NCBI RefSeq assembly: GCF_000024365.1
Contig: NC_013235.1
Location: forward strand, 868,001 to 932,000
Length of the DNA stretch: 64,000 nt
DNA from: Nakamurella multipartita DSM 44233
GTDB lineage: Bacteria; Actinomycetota; Actinomycetes; Mycobacteriales; Nakamurellaceae
Reading direction: 5' to 3'
The position numbers and the translations under genes are program-made. This document shows positions 56,165 to 64,000 of this stretch, in pieces (within the stretch, counting starts at the first letter, position 1; each line of letters starts with the position of its first letter). The notes beneath the pieces were generated by a model. That model saw only the letters and a program-made list of their open reading frames with translations. It was not told where the DNA came from and searched no databases.

Positions 56165-57363
56165 GGCATCCCCGCCAGCCGCTGGACGGCCTCGTCGATG
56201 ACCTCGTCGCGCTTGCAGAAGGCGAAGCGGACGAACGGCGTTCCGTCGGCCGGATCGTCGTGGAACACCTCGTCCGGGATCGCCACCACCCCGGCCCGGG
56301 CCGGCAGATCCAGGCAGAACTGCATGCCGTCGGTGGCGCCGAGCGGCCGGATGTCGGTCATCACGAAGTAGGTGCCCTGCGGGCGGCCCACCCCGAAACC
56401 GGCCGCGGCCAGGCCGGCGCACAGCCGGTCCCGCTTGCCCTGCAGGCTCCCGCGCAGGTCGGCCACCCACGGCATCTCGTGCCGCAGGGCATGCGCGACC
56501 GCCGGCTGGAACGGCGCCCCGCCCACATAGGTCAGGAACTGCTTGGCCGCGCGGACCGCGGCCACCAGGGGCGCCGGCCCGCACACCCAGCCGATCTTCC
56601 AGCCCGTGGTGCTGAACGACTTGCCGGAGCTGGAGATGGTCAGCGTCCGCTCGGCCATTCCCTCGAAGGTGGCCAACGGCAGGTGCGGCACGCCGTCGAA
56701 GGTCAGGTACTCGTACACCTCGTCGGTGACCACGACCAGATCATGCTCGACGGCCAGCCGGGCCAGACCGGCCAGCTCCGTGGCGTCCAGCACGGTACCC
56801 GTGGGGTTGTGCGGCGAGTTGACGATCAGCATCCGGGTGGCCGGGCCGATCGCCGCCGCCACCTCGTCCACATCGAGCGCGAAGCGCCCGCCGGCGTCGG
56901 GACGCAGCGGCACCGACCGGTGCCGGCCGCCGGCCATCGCGACGATGGGCGGGTAGGAGTCGTAGTGCGGCTCGATCAGCAGCACCTCCGCACCCGGTTC
57001 GATCAGGCCGAGGACGGACGCGGCCAGCGCCTCGGTCGCCCCCACCGTGACCAGGACCTCGGTGTCGGGGTCGAAGACCTGCCCGTAATCCCGCTCCCGA
57101 GCGAAGGCGATGGCCTGCCGCAGTTCGGGGATGCCGGGGCCGGGCGGGTACTGGTTGATCCCGTCGGCGATCGCCTGCCGGGCCGCGGCCAGCACCGACG
57201 GCGGACCGTCGGTGTCCGGGAAGCCCTGACCCAGGTTGATCGACCCGGTCCGCGACGCCAGCGCCGACATCTCCGCGAAGATCGTGGTGGTGTAAGGGCG
57301 CAGCCGGGACACCAACGGGTCCGTCCAGCGGGAGGACCCGCGCCGCGGCGAGGCCAGAGTCAT
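56161..57363 (-). CDS. dapC: Class I aminotransferase, DapC-like
   Basis: A 400-aa PLP enzyme. PLP lysine is in [24 protein letters not shown] and the C-terminal FVRFAFCK arginine are typical of class [38 protein letters not shown] and [10 protein letters not shown] closely resemble mycobacterial DapC (Rv0858c), N-succinyldiaminopimelate aminotransferase of lysine/peptidoglycan synthesis. A methionine or kynurenine aminotransferase role cannot be excluded because these enzymes are close relatives. The start at 57363 has no strong ribosome binding site. Coupled to the downstream dipeptidase. Confidence 0.82.
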   Translation of the reverse strand: MTLASPRRGSSRWTDPLVSRLRPYTTTIFAEMSALASRTGSINLGQGFPDTDGPPSVLAAARQAIADGINQYPPGPGIPELRQAIAFARERDYGQVFDPDTEVLVTVGATEALAASVLGLIEPGAEVLLIEPHYDSYPPIVAMAGGRHRSVPLRPDAGGRFALDVDEVAAAIGPATRMLIVNSPHNPTGTVLDATELAGLARLAVEHDLVVVTDEVYEYLTFDGVPHLPLATFEGMAERTLTISSSGKSFSTTGWKIGWVCGPAPLVAAVRAAKQFLTYVGGAPFQPAVAHALRHEMPWVADLRGSLQGKRDRLCAGLAAAGFGVGRPQGTYFVMTDIRPLGATDGMQFCLDLPARAGVVAIPDEVFHDDPADGTPFVRFAFCKRDEVIDEAVQRLAGMP

Positions 57364-57439
57364 GCCCTATTCCTACCGCGTGGGTCCGACGGGCGCGTGG
57401 GCGCGGTGGGTCGGCGGGCCCGCGGGGAACAATGACCGC

Positions 57440-58801
57440 ATGAGCACCACCGAATCGGAGTCGACCACCCCGCCGGTCCCCGGCGGACCGCCGCCCGCCC
57501 CCGCTGCGCCGGCGCCCCGTCCGGCCCCGGTGTCGACCCCGGCCGGGGAGTTCCTGAGCGCGTCGGATCAGGTCAAGCGACGGGCCCTGCGCAAGATGAA
57601 GGCGATCGCCACCGGGGCGTTGGGGCTGATGGCGGTCATCTTCGTGATCGCCTTCCTGCTCGAGGACCGCTACCCGTGGCTGGGTTACGTCCGGGCGATG
57701 GCCGAGGCCGGCATGGTCGGCGCGCTGGCCGACTGGTTCGCCGTCACCGCCCTGTTCCGCCGGCCCCTTGGCCTGCCCATCCCGCACACGGCGATCATCC
57801 CGACCCGCAAGGACGCGATCGGCTCGTCCCTGTCGGAGTTCGTGGCCACCAACTTCCTGTCCGAGACCGTCGTACGCGAGAAGCTCGCCGGGTTCTCGGT
57901 GGCCAAGCGGATCGGCGAGTACCTGGCCCGGCCCGAATCGGCCGAGCGGGTCACCGCCGAGCTGGCCTCGGCCGTGCGCGGCATCAGCACCGTGCTCTCC
58001 GACGACCAGGTCGCCGACCTGCTCGAATCCATGGCCCGCCGCAAGATCGCGGAAACCAAGATCGGCCCACCGCTGGGCCGGATCTCGGCCGAGGTGTTCG
58101 CCCGCGGCGACCATCATCCGTTCGTCGACATGGTGGCCGAGCGCTGCTACGAGTGGATCCGCGACAACTACACGGCCGTCTCCCGGGTGGTGTCGCAGCG
58201 GGCGCCGTCGTGGTCGCCGCGGTTTCTGGACGACATGGTCGCCGACCGGATCTACAACGAGGTGCTCACCTTCGCCCGGGCCGTCAAGGACGATCCGCAG
58301 CACCAGCTGCGCCAGTCCCTGGACACCTTCCTGTCCGAGTTCGCCCAGGACCTGCAGCACGACGAGGCGACCATCGAACGGGCCGAGTCGATCAAGGATC
58401 AGGTGGTCGGCAACACGGAGGTGCGCTCGCTGGCGGCCAGTGCTTGGCAGTCGGTCAAGGAGTCGCTGCTGCGGGCCGCGGAGGATCCGGACTCCCCGCT
58501 GCGCCGGTCGGTCGTCCAGGGTCTGCTCGGCTTCGGCCGGCGGCTGCAGGAGGACCCCGACCTCACCGCCAAGGTGGACGGCTGGGTCGCCGACGTCGCC
58601 GGCTACGTCGCGCGCAACCACGCCCGCAACATCACCGGCATCATCGACGACACCGTGGCCCGCTGGGACGGCGAGGCGACCAGCCGCAAGATCGAACTGC
58701 AGGTCGGTCGCGACCTGCAGTTCATCCGGATCAACGGCACCGTGGTCGGGGCCCTGGCCGGGCTGGTCATCTACACCTTCGCCCAACTGGTGCTGACCTG
58801 A
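57440..58801 (+). CDS. DUF445 membrane protein
   Basis: A 453-aa protein of the DUF445/YheB family. After a 30-residue Pro/Ala-rich start, one membrane helix appears (IATGALGLMAVIFVIAFLLE), then the family block AMAEAGMVGALADWFAVTALFRRPLGLPIPHTAIIPTRKDAIGSSLSEFVATNFLS. A long helical region follows, with a second helix at the C-terminus (VVGALAGLVIYTFAQLVLT). Function is unknown; the arrangement suggests membrane ends with a cytoplasmic coiled middle. ATG 57440 is divergent from the aminotransferase. Confidence 0.9.
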   Translation: MSTTESESTTPPVPGGPPPAPAAPAPRPAPVSTPAGEFLSASDQVKRRALRKMKAIATGALGLMAVIFVIAFLLEDRYPWLGYVRAMAEAGMVGALADWFAVTALFRRPLGLPIPHTAIIPTRKDAIGSSLSEFVATNFLSETVVREKLAGFSVAKRIGEYLARPESAERVTAELASAVRGISTVLSDDQVADLLESMARRKIAETKIGPPLGRISAEVFARGDHHPFVDMVAERCYEWIRDNYTAVSRVVSQRAPSWSPRFLDDMVADRIYNEVLTFARAVKDDPQHQLRQSLDTFLSEFAQDLQHDEATIERAESIKDQVVGNTEVRSLAASAWQSVKESLLRAAEDPDSPLRRSVVQGLLGFGRRLQEDPDLTAKVDGWVADVAGYVARNHARNITGIIDDTVARWDGEATSRKIELQVGRDLQFIRINGTVVGALAGLVIYTFAQLVLT

Positions 58802-58830
58802 CTGTCGGTGGTCCGTGCTGCAATGCCGGC

Positions 58831-59199
58831 ATGACCACCACCACAGCCATCGCCCGCTTCGACCTGGTCGTCCTGGACACCCCCGAGCCGCGCCGGCTGG
58901 CCGAGTTCTACTGCGCCCTGCTCGGCTGGCGGATCGTGGACGAGGACGAGGACTGGGTCACCATCCGCGGCACCGCCGAGTACGGCCTGGCCTTCCAGCT
59001 GGCGCCCGACCTGGTCCCTCCGACCTGGCCCGATCCGGCCGTGCCGCAGCAGTCCCACCTGGACGTCACCGTCGACGACCTGGACGCCGGGGAGGCGGCC
59101 GTGCTGGCCATCGGCGCCCGGCCGACGGGGATCACCGGCAAGGGATTTCGCGCCTACCTCGACCCGTCCGGGCATCCGTTCTGCCTGTGCCTGCCGTGA
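58831..59199 (+). CDS. VOC/glyoxalase-like protein
   Basis: A 122-aa single-unit member of the vicinal-oxygen-chelate fold. Typical blocks are FDLVVLDTPEPRRLAEFYCALLGWRI, QQSHLDVTVDDLDAGEAAVLAIGARP and YLDPSGHPFCLC. The H in SHLDV and E-position replaced near the C-terminus (CLCLP rather than an acidic ligand) suggest it may not bind metal as a true glyoxalase. Such proteins are often antibiotic-binding or of unknown role. Start 58831 shows no ribosome binding site; probably leaderless or in read-through from DUF445, 29 bases upstream. Confidence 0.85.
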   Translation: MTTTTAIARFDLVVLDTPEPRRLAEFYCALLGWRIVDEDEDWVTIRGTAEYGLAFQLAPDLVPPTWPDPAVPQQSHLDVTVDDLDAGEAAVLAIGARPTGITGKGFRAYLDPSGHPFCLCLP

Positions 59200-59278
59200 C
59201 GGCGGACACCTGGACCGCACCGCCGGCCGAGCGGCTCGACGGTGGCCACGCACGCTCGACCCAATTAGCGTCGCCCGG

Positions 59279-60289
59279 GTGAGCGCAACACCCCTGACCT
59301 CATGGCCGACCGGACTGACCGCCCGCCCGCTGACCATCCGGGACGTGCCGGCGGTGACGGACTTGCTGGCCGCCTGGGAGCGCGTGGAACCGACCGATGC
59401 CAGCGTCAGCGAGACCGAGCTGGGCGAGCGGTTCGCCGCCCCCACCGCCGCCCTGGACGGAGGCGGGGTGGCCGTCCTGGACGGCGGGCAGCTGGTCGGC
59501 TACGGCCTGCTGCACGTCATCTCCGCCGAGCCGCTCTGGCTGGCCTACACCGACGGCGGCGTGCACCCGGACTGGTGGCGCCGGGGGATCGGCCGCCGGA
59601 TCCTGCACCAGCAACTCGATCAGGCCCAGCAGTTGCGGGGGCGGCGCTCACCGGGTCGGCCGGGCGAGGTTCGCGCGATGGCCGCGCACACGCGGGAGGG
59701 CACCCGGCACGCCCTGGAGTCCTTGGGCTTCGTCACCGAGCGCTTCTTCGTCCGCATGCGGGCCGACCTGCGCGGGCCTGCCGCTCCGTACACCGACCCG
59801 ACGCCGGACGGGGTGCGCATCCGTCCCTACCGGGCGGCCGACGACGAGGCGGTCCGGCTGGCCTCCAACGCCGCATTCGCCGATCACTGGGGGTCGGTTC
59901 CGCGGGACCCGGACGTCTGGCAGGCGGACTACTCCGGCGCGTCGGCGTTCCGCCCGGGCGTCAGCCTCGTCGCCGAAGCGGAGGACCAGCGCGTGGGCCT
60001 GGCGCCGGAGATCGTGGGCTTCCTGCTCAGTGCCGAGTACGAGGCCGACACCGCGCGGCGCGGCCACCGCACGGGCTACATCAGCCGGCTCGGCACGGTC
60101 CGGGCGGTCCGGGGCCGCGGGATCGGCACCGCCTTGGTGGCGCATGGGCTGACGACCCTGCGCGCCGCGGGCTACGCGCAGGCCGAACTGCACGTCGACG
60201 CCGAATCGCCGACCGGCGCGGGCCGGCTCTATGCCCGGCTCGGCTTCCAGATCGTGGATCAGGAGCGGCTGCTGACCCATCGGCTCTGA
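59279..60289 (+). CDS. Tandem GNAT-family acetyltransferase
   Basis: A 336-aa protein with two GNAT domains. The first (about 10-155) has VHPDWWRRGIGRRILHQQL, the acetyl-CoA loop; the second (about 175-336) has LGTVRAVRGRGIGTALVAHGL and the final YARLGFQIVDQERLLTHRL. This tandem layout resembles mycothiol synthase and related actinobacterial acetyltransferases, but the specific MshD features could not be confirmed. The start GTG 59279 has no leader and may be leaderless. Substrate unknown. Confidence 0.85.
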   Translation: MSATPLTSWPTGLTARPLTIRDVPAVTDLLAAWERVEPTDASVSETELGERFAAPTAALDGGGVAVLDGGQLVGYGLLHVISAEPLWLAYTDGGVHPDWWRRGIGRRILHQQLDQAQQLRGRRSPGRPGEVRAMAAHTREGTRHALESLGFVTERFFVRMRADLRGPAAPYTDPTPDGVRIRPYRAADDEAVRLASNAAFADHWGSVPRDPDVWQADYSGASAFRPGVSLVAEAEDQRVGLAPEIVGFLLSAEYEADTARRGHRTGYISRLGTVRAVRGRGIGTALVAHGLTTLRAAGYAQAELHVDAESPTGAGRLYARLGFQIVDQERLLTHRL

Positions 60290-60339
60290 CCTGGGCCCGG
60301 CCCGACGCAATCGACCGGCCGCCTGTCAGGCTGGCGCAG

Positions 60340-60975
60340 ATGCAGTACCACCCGCTGACCCCCGACCGGCTCGCCCAGGAGCTGGCCGTCGCGATCGACC
60401 GCCGGCCGGAGCCCCACCCGCGGATCGGTATCGACGGCGCGGCCGAGATCGGGGCCGCCGCGCTGGCCGACCGCGTGGCCGAACGGCTGCACGCGGGAGG
60501 CCGGCCGGTCATCCGAGCCAGCACGGCCTGGTGGTGGCGGTCCGCGTCGCTGCGCCTGGAGCTGGGCCGCACCGACGTCGACATGCTGCTGTACGGATGG
60601 GTCGACCATGGCGCCCTGCGCCGGGAACTGCTCGACCCGGTGGCCGTCGGAGCGCCCGCGCGGTACCTGACCCGGCTGCGCGACCCGGACACCGACCGGG
60701 CGGTGCGGCAATCCCGCCGGCCGGTTCCGCCCGGGTCGATCCTGCTGCTGGACGGGCCGTTCCTGCTGGCTGACCCGGCCGGGCTGGACGCGGTGCTGCA
60801 CCTGCAGGTCTCCGGGGCAGCCCTGCGGCGAGCCCTGCCCCCCGAGCGGCTCTGGTGGGTCGAGGCGTTCGAGCGTTACCGGGCCGACCACACCCCGGCC
60901 GGCCGGTCTGCGGCCGTCATCGCCTACGACCATCCGGCCGCCCCCGCGATCGCCTGGGCGGACGCCGCCCGGTGA
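60340..60975 (+). CDS. Uridine-kinase-like protein without an intact P-loop
   Basis: A 211-aa protein with the outline of small actinobacterial uridine-kinase-like proteins: RIGIDGAAEIGAAALADRVAERL at the place of the P-loop, then VIRASTAWWWRSASLRLELGRTDVDMLLYGWVDHGALRRELLDP, and ILLLDGPFLL as the Walker-B-like strand. Active members show IDG-x-x-G-x-GK(T/S) at the first site; here it reads IDGAAEIGAAA, lacking Gly-Lys-Thr. ATP binding is therefore doubtful, and it may be a non-catalytic relative. The start is ATG 60340, 50 bases after the GNAT gene. Confidence 0.7.
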   Translation: MQYHPLTPDRLAQELAVAIDRRPEPHPRIGIDGAAEIGAAALADRVAERLHAGGRPVIRASTAWWWRSASLRLELGRTDVDMLLYGWVDHGALRRELLDPVAVGAPARYLTRLRDPDTDRAVRQSRRPVPPGSILLLDGPFLLADPAGLDAVLHLQVSGAALRRALPPERLWWVEAFERYRADHTPAGRSAAVIAYDHPAAPAIAWADAAR

Positions 60976-61027
60976 CCGGCCGGACCTGCACACGTCCGGT
61001 GTGAGCCCGACCACCTGCGCAAACCGG

Positions 61028-61047
61028 CTGCTTGCAATTGCAAGCAG
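61028..61047. promoter_or_regulatory. 20-base palindrome upstream of the XRE regulator
   Basis: Perfect palindrome CTGCTTGCAATTGCAAGCAG, 58 bases before the XRE start, followed by GGTTACTCTGGAGTAGG. It is placed as an operator over the promoter and is likely the site for autoregulation by the XRE protein or for another dimeric regulator. Confidence 0.7.
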
Positions 61048-61105
61048 GATGGTTACTCTGGAGTAGGAAGACGCCAGGGAAGGGCCAGGAGAAGGGGAGG
61101 GCGGC

Positions 61106-61594
61106 ATGGACATCGACCTGAATCCGGTGCTGACGCCCGTCCGCGACCTTGGCGAGTTCATCCGCGAGCAGCGGCTGGCCGCGCAGATTTCCCTGCGTGG
61201 GCTGGCGGCCAAGGCGGGGGTGTCCAACCCCTATCTCTCCCAGGTCGAACGTGGCCTGCGCCGCCCGAGCGCGGAGATCCTGGCCCACATCGCCCAAGGA
61301 CTGTCCATCTCGGTGGAGACGATGCTGGCCAAGGCCGGCATCCTCGAGGCCGCCGAGGCGCCCGAGGTGCTGGTGGCCATCCGCGCCGATCCGGTGCTGA
61401 CCGAACGGCACAAGTCCGTCCTGGTCGACATCTACGCCGCCTTCCGCAAGGAGGCGCAGGCGGCCGCCGCACCGCCGGCCGTCGAGCCGGCCCTGCCGGC
61501 CGCGTCCCCGGCTGCGGGCGGCGCCTTTGACCCGACACCCATCACCCCGGGCATCGACGCGATGCCGGAAGGAGACAACCATGCAGATCAGTGA
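61106..61594 (+). CDS. XRE-family regulator upstream of the HBHA-like gene
   Basis: A 162-aa regulator with an N-terminal XRE helix-turn-helix (LGEFIREQRLAAQISLRGLAAKAGVSNPYLSQVERGLRRPSAEILAHIAQGLSISVETML) and a C-terminal Ala/Pro-rich tail. It matches the type and position of Rv0474 ahead of hbhA in mycobacteria. ATG 61106 follows AAGGGGAGG. Its end overlaps the start of the HBHA-like gene by 14 bases, so the two are coupled. A 20-base palindrome upstream is the likely operator. Confidence 0.9.
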   Translation: MDIDLNPVLTPVRDLGEFIREQRLAAQISLRGLAAKAGVSNPYLSQVERGLRRPSAEILAHIAQGLSISVETMLAKAGILEAAEAPEVLVAIRADPVLTERHKSVLVDIYAAFRKEAQAAAAPPAVEPALPAASPAAGGAFDPTPITPGIDAMPEGDNHADQ

Positions 61595-62765
61595 CCTCCG
61601 CGCGGTCCCCGACGCCGTCATCGACCAGGTGGCCGATCGCTTCGGCGACCTGCCCCGTCCGGTGCTGGCCGCCATCGGCGCCGGCGACCTGGCCCTGGAA
61701 CAGCTCGTCGCCCTGCGCGAATCCCTGGTGGAGCAGCTCAGCGATCCGGCCAAGCGACCCGATCCGGCCGAGGTCGCCGGCGCCGTCAACGCCTCGGTCG
61801 CCACCCTGCAGGCCAAGGTGCAGCAGACGGCGACCGGGTACGTGGCCAAGGCCCAGCAGGCCGTCGGCGATTACGCGCAGAAGGCCCAGCTGGCGATCAG
61901 CGAGTACCCGGGCAAGCTGCAGCAGGCGGCGACCGAGTTCCCGGCCAAGGCCCAGCAGACCCTGGCCGAGCTGCCGGACAAGGCCGGCCAGCTCGTCGCC
62001 TCCGGCGGCGAACTTCAGCAGCGGGCCGCGCAGATCGCCACCGACGTGGCCGAGGAGATCCAGACCTTCACCGCACAGATCCCGGAGAAGGCCAACGAGC
62101 TGGTGGCCGAGCTGCCGCGGCGGGTCGCCGAGTTCACGCCCGACCTGACCCCCGAGACCGTCCGCGACACCCTCGACGCCTACATCGAGATGGTCGGCAC
62201 CATCTACGAGAGCCTGGCCGAGCGCGGCGACAAGACCTGGTCGAAGGTGCGCTCGGCGTCCCTGCGTCCGGGCACCGTCGTCGACGCCGTCGCCGAGCAG
62301 CCCCGCACCCCGGTCCGCACCCCGGTCCGCACCCCGGTCCGCACCCCGGTCCGCACTGCCAAGGAGGCAAAGGCGGCGGCCAAGGACGCCACCGGCTCCG
62401 TCACCAGTAACGTCACCGGCCCGGCCGCCCGAACCGCAAAGGCCACCGGGGCCAAGACCGCGACGACCAAGACCGCGACGACCAAGACCGCGACGACCAA
62501 GACCGCGACGACCAAGACCGCGACGACCAAGACCGCGACGACCAAGACCGCCCCCGCCAAGACGGCAGCCGCCAAGACGGCCACCGCCAAGAGCGCCTCG
62601 GCCAAGCCGGGGACCCGCAAGACGGCGACCAAGGTGACCACGGCCGGTCCCGACACCGCGCGCGCCGCGAAGTCCGCCACCCCCCGGTCAAGCACGACCC
62701 GAACCCGGTCCGCCGCCGGCCGCGCCGCCTCCACGACCCCGGCCGCGCCCCCCGCACAGGACTGA
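61581..62765 (+). CDS. HBHA-like protein with histone-H1-like lysine-rich tail
   Basis: A 394-aa protein. Residues 1-210 form long amphipathic helices (TLQAKVQQTATGYVAKAQQAVGDYAQKAQLAISEYPGKLQQAAT), like the coiled-coil part of mycobacterial heparin-binding haemagglutinin. Then comes RTPV repeated four times (bases 62304-62351), and a 160-residue basic tail of KTATT and AAKTA repeats resembling histone H1 and HBHA's heparin-binding tail. It lacks a signal peptide, as HBHA does. ATG 61581 follows GGAAGGAG. Possible roles are adhesion, surface binding or DNA compaction. Confidence 0.83.
   Translation: MQISDLRAVPDAVIDQVADRFGDLPRPVLAAIGAGDLALEQLVALRESLVEQLSDPAKRPDPAEVAGAVNASVATLQAKVQQTATGYVAKAQQAVGDYAQKAQLAISEYPGKLQQAATEFPAKAQQTLAELPDKAGQLVASGGELQQRAAQIATDVAEEIQTFTAQIPEKANELVAELPRRVAEFTPDLTPETVRDTLDAYIEMVGTIYESLAERGDKTWSKVRSASLRPGTVVDAVAEQPRTPVRTPVRTPVRTPVRTAKEAKAAAKDATGSVTSNVTGPAARTAKATGAKTATTKTATTKTATTKTATTKTATTKTATTKTAPAKTAAAKTATAKSASAKPGTRKTATKVTTAGPDTARAAKSATPRSSTTRTRSAAGRAASTTPAAPPAQD
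62454..62543 (+). repeat. Six tandem 15-base repeats (KTATT) in the HBHA-like gene
   Basis: AAGACCGCGACGACC occurs six times in a row without change, coding for KTATT. A second coding microsatellite, CGCACCCCGGTC four times (62304-62351), codes for RTPV. Both are in frame and prone to copy-number change. Confidence 0.9.
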
Positions 62766-62858
62766 ACGCGCGCGCCCTCGACCTGCTTGCGGCGGGTCGG
62801 GGGGCGGGCGATCCGCACTCGGTATCGACCACCGGCGGATCCCACGTACCCTTGACGG

Positions 62859-63170
62859 GTGGATTTGGTGCTCCCTGTCATCGCCGTGATCAGCCTGATA
62901 CTGGCGGTCGTCGGTGCCGGCATCGGCGTGTTTGCCGCCGTCGACGCAGTCAGCCGGCGCTCAGATGCGTTCGCGGCCGCCGACAAGCAGACGAAGGGCA
63001 CCTGGGCCGGGATCACCGTGGCCTGCGCCGTTGCGCTGGGACTGGGCTTTTTCGGTGGGGCCTTCGCCCCGCAGAGTCTGCTGTGGCTGGCCGGCCTGAC
63101 CGGCAGCCTGGTCTACCTGCTCGACGTGCGCCCGCGGCTGCGCGAGGTGCAGCGCGGCGGTCGCTGGTAG
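62859..63170 (+). CDS. DUF2516 membrane protein
   Basis: A 103-aa protein with two or three membrane helices (LVLPVIAVISLILAVVGAGIGVFAAVDAV, GITVACAVALGLGFFGGAF, SLLWLAGLTGSLVYLLDVRPRLREV), the usual DUF2516 pattern. The function is unknown. Its place after the XRE regulator and HBHA-like gene repeats the mycobacterial order Rv0474-Rv0475-Rv0476. GTG at 62859 is the start; 93 bases separate it from the HBHA-like gene. Confidence 0.88.
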   Translation: MDLVLPVIAVISLILAVVGAGIGVFAAVDAVSRRSDAFAAADKQTKGTWAGITVACAVALGLGFFGGAFAPQSLLWLAGLTGSLVYLLDVRPRLREVQRGGRW

Positions 63171-63244
63171 GAGGAACGACCCGGGCCGGACGAATCCGCA
63201 CCCGAAGGGGTCGAACCGTTCGGCCCGACCCCCGCCACCGCGGA

Positions 63245-63784
63245 TCAGTGCTCGGCGCGGTGCGTGTGTCCGTCGCCGGTGGCGATGGCCTCCTCGGCCG
63301 CCAACCGCTTGCGCTCCCGGTCGTAGGAGACGCGAATCTCCTCCTCGGCCTCGGCCCGGCCGACCCAGTTCGCGCCCTCGACGCTCTTGCCCGGCTCGAG
63401 GTCCTTGTAGACCTCGAAGAAGTGCTGGATCTCCAGCTTCTCGAAGATGCTCAGGTCGCCGATGTCCTGCAGGTGCGACTGCCGCGGGTCCTTGGCCGAC
63501 ACGCACAGGACCTTGTCGTCGGGGCCGGCCTCGTCGGTCATCCGGAACATGCCGATCGCCCGTGCCGTCACCAGGCAACCCGGGAAGGTGGCCTCGGACA
63601 GCAGCACCAGCGCGTCCAGCGGGTCGCCGTCCTGCCCCAGGGTGTCGTCGATGAAGCCGTAGTCGGCCGGGTACTGGGTCGCCGTGAACAGGGTGCGGTC
63701 CAGCCGGATCCGCCCCGAATGGTGGTCCACCTCATATTTGTTGCGGCTGCCCTTGGGGATCTCGATGGTCACGTCGAAGTCCAC
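63245..63784 (-). CDS. ppa: Inorganic pyrophosphatase, family I
   Basis: A 179-aa soluble enzyme that hydrolyses pyrophosphate and so drives biosynthesis. Hallmarks are [31 protein letters not shown] and the metal-binding [10 protein letters not shown], then [11 protein letters not shown] and [15 protein letters not shown] at 63784 (read as [12 protein letters not shown]) is chosen because AAAGG precedes it by a good distance and it gives the standard length. Confidence 0.95.
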   Translation of the reverse strand: MDFDVTIEIPKGSRNKYEVDHHSGRIRLDRTLFTATQYPADYGFIDDTLGQDGDPLDALVLLSEATFPGCLVTARAIGMFRMTDEAGPDDKVLCVSAKDPRQSHLQDIGDLSIFEKLEIQHFFEVYKDLEPGKSVEGANWVGRAEAEEEIRVSYDRERKRLAAEEAIATGDGHTHRAEH

Positions 63785-63899
63785 GAGCGTCACACCTTTC
63801 GCACATCGAGGAACGGCAGCCGCGATCCTCATCGGAAATGAATGGGAAATCTCCCCCATCCGGTCCGCGCGCAACTGCATGGCGCGGATCAGGACTGAA

Positions 63900-63913
63900 C
63901 AGACTCTAGTCTG
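63900..63913. promoter_or_regulatory. Short palindrome upstream of ppa
   Basis: CAGACT-CT-AGTCTG lies 116 bases upstream of the pyrophosphatase start, in the last 216 bases of the window. An ATG near 63982 could open a plus-strand gene that continues beyond the edge, but too little is visible to call it. Low-confidence operator or promoter element. Confidence 0.3.
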
Positions 63914-64000
63914 GACCGGGTACAAGGGCTCGCGATGCGTGGCCGGGCTCGGATGTGGGCCTGCTGACACCTGACGCGGGCGATGTGGCCGCCGACCGGA

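Noticed and set aside
63982-64000. Start of a plus-strand gene at the right edge
   Set aside because: Only an ATG and about five codons are visible, too little to support a gene call.

Overview
The window is high-GC DNA from an actinobacterium. Supporting signs are frequent GTG starts and leaderless genes, a Glu-Asp-Phe tRNA trio, actinobacterial family proteins (DUF6325, DUF2516, TIGR03086/MDMPI-type proteins, an HBHA-like protein, an LAXTG-anchored wall protein) and mycobacterial-type gene orders (regulator-hbhA-DUF2516; lhr-nei). The protein flavour suggests the Nakamurella/Frankineae side of the phylum, but this is inference without a search. Coding density is high. There is no prophage, no CRISPR array and no rRNA operon.

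Layout. 1-2.6 kb: the 3' part of an IS481-type insertion sequence that has cut a SARP/BTAD-AAA regulator gene. 2.7-4.6 kb: a DUF6325 protein followed by a tiny arginine-rich ORF, divergent from an aquaporin. 4.6-7.8 kb: a LysR regulator divergent from a three-gene operon (Rid deaminase, TIM-barrel isomerase, 4-oxalocrotonate-decarboxylase-like enzyme) that looks like part of a 2-aminomuconate-type aromatic pathway. 7.9-8.2 kb: tRNA-Glu, -Asp, -Phe. 8.3-14.6 kb: acyltransferase, O6-alkylguanine repair, hydrolase/TetR divergent pair, MacB-like ABC exporter. 14.6-18.3 kb: a frameshifted glpX, a sugar porter, a 3-hydroxyisobutyryl-CoA hydrolase. 18.3-19.5 kb: an AbiEi/DUF559-type gene bracketed by two copies of a palindromic repeat. 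19.5-25.7 kb: DEAD-box helicase, then a TetR-controlled heterodimeric ABC exporter. 25.8-34.8 kb: a HAD-M28 peptidase fusion, a DesK/NarL two-component system, a secreted protein resembling beta-pore-forming folds, an APC permease with a serine hydrolase, and a YnfA membrane protein.

34.8-48.5 kb is rich in DNA repair: Lhr helicase with Nei glycosylase, a stand-alone LigD-type polymerase and a LigC-type ligase, interleaved with MsrB, a TetR/DUF4386 pair, two DinB/MDMPI proteins and a translationally chained 29-codon ORF. 48.5-51.2 kb: VanY-like lipoprotein, RpiB/LacAB isomerase, AlaX-like tRNA editing protein. 51.4-54.4 kb: two secreted repeat proteins, the second ending in an LAFTG sorting signal and built of two flavours of one repeated module. 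54.5-64 kb: NYN-like protein, dipeptidase, DapC-like aminotransferase, DUF445, VOC and GNAT proteins, a P-loop-less uridine-kinase homologue, the regulator-HBHA-DUF2516 locus and inorganic pyrophosphatase.

Several gene pairs carry clear palindromic operators in their shared intergenic regions, and convergent pairs repeatedly share a hairpin whose arm overlaps a stop codon. The most notable unexplained items are the two-flavour surface repeat protein, the HAD-M28 fusion, the ATGA-linked 29-codon ORF and the repeat-bracketed AbiEi/DUF559 gene.
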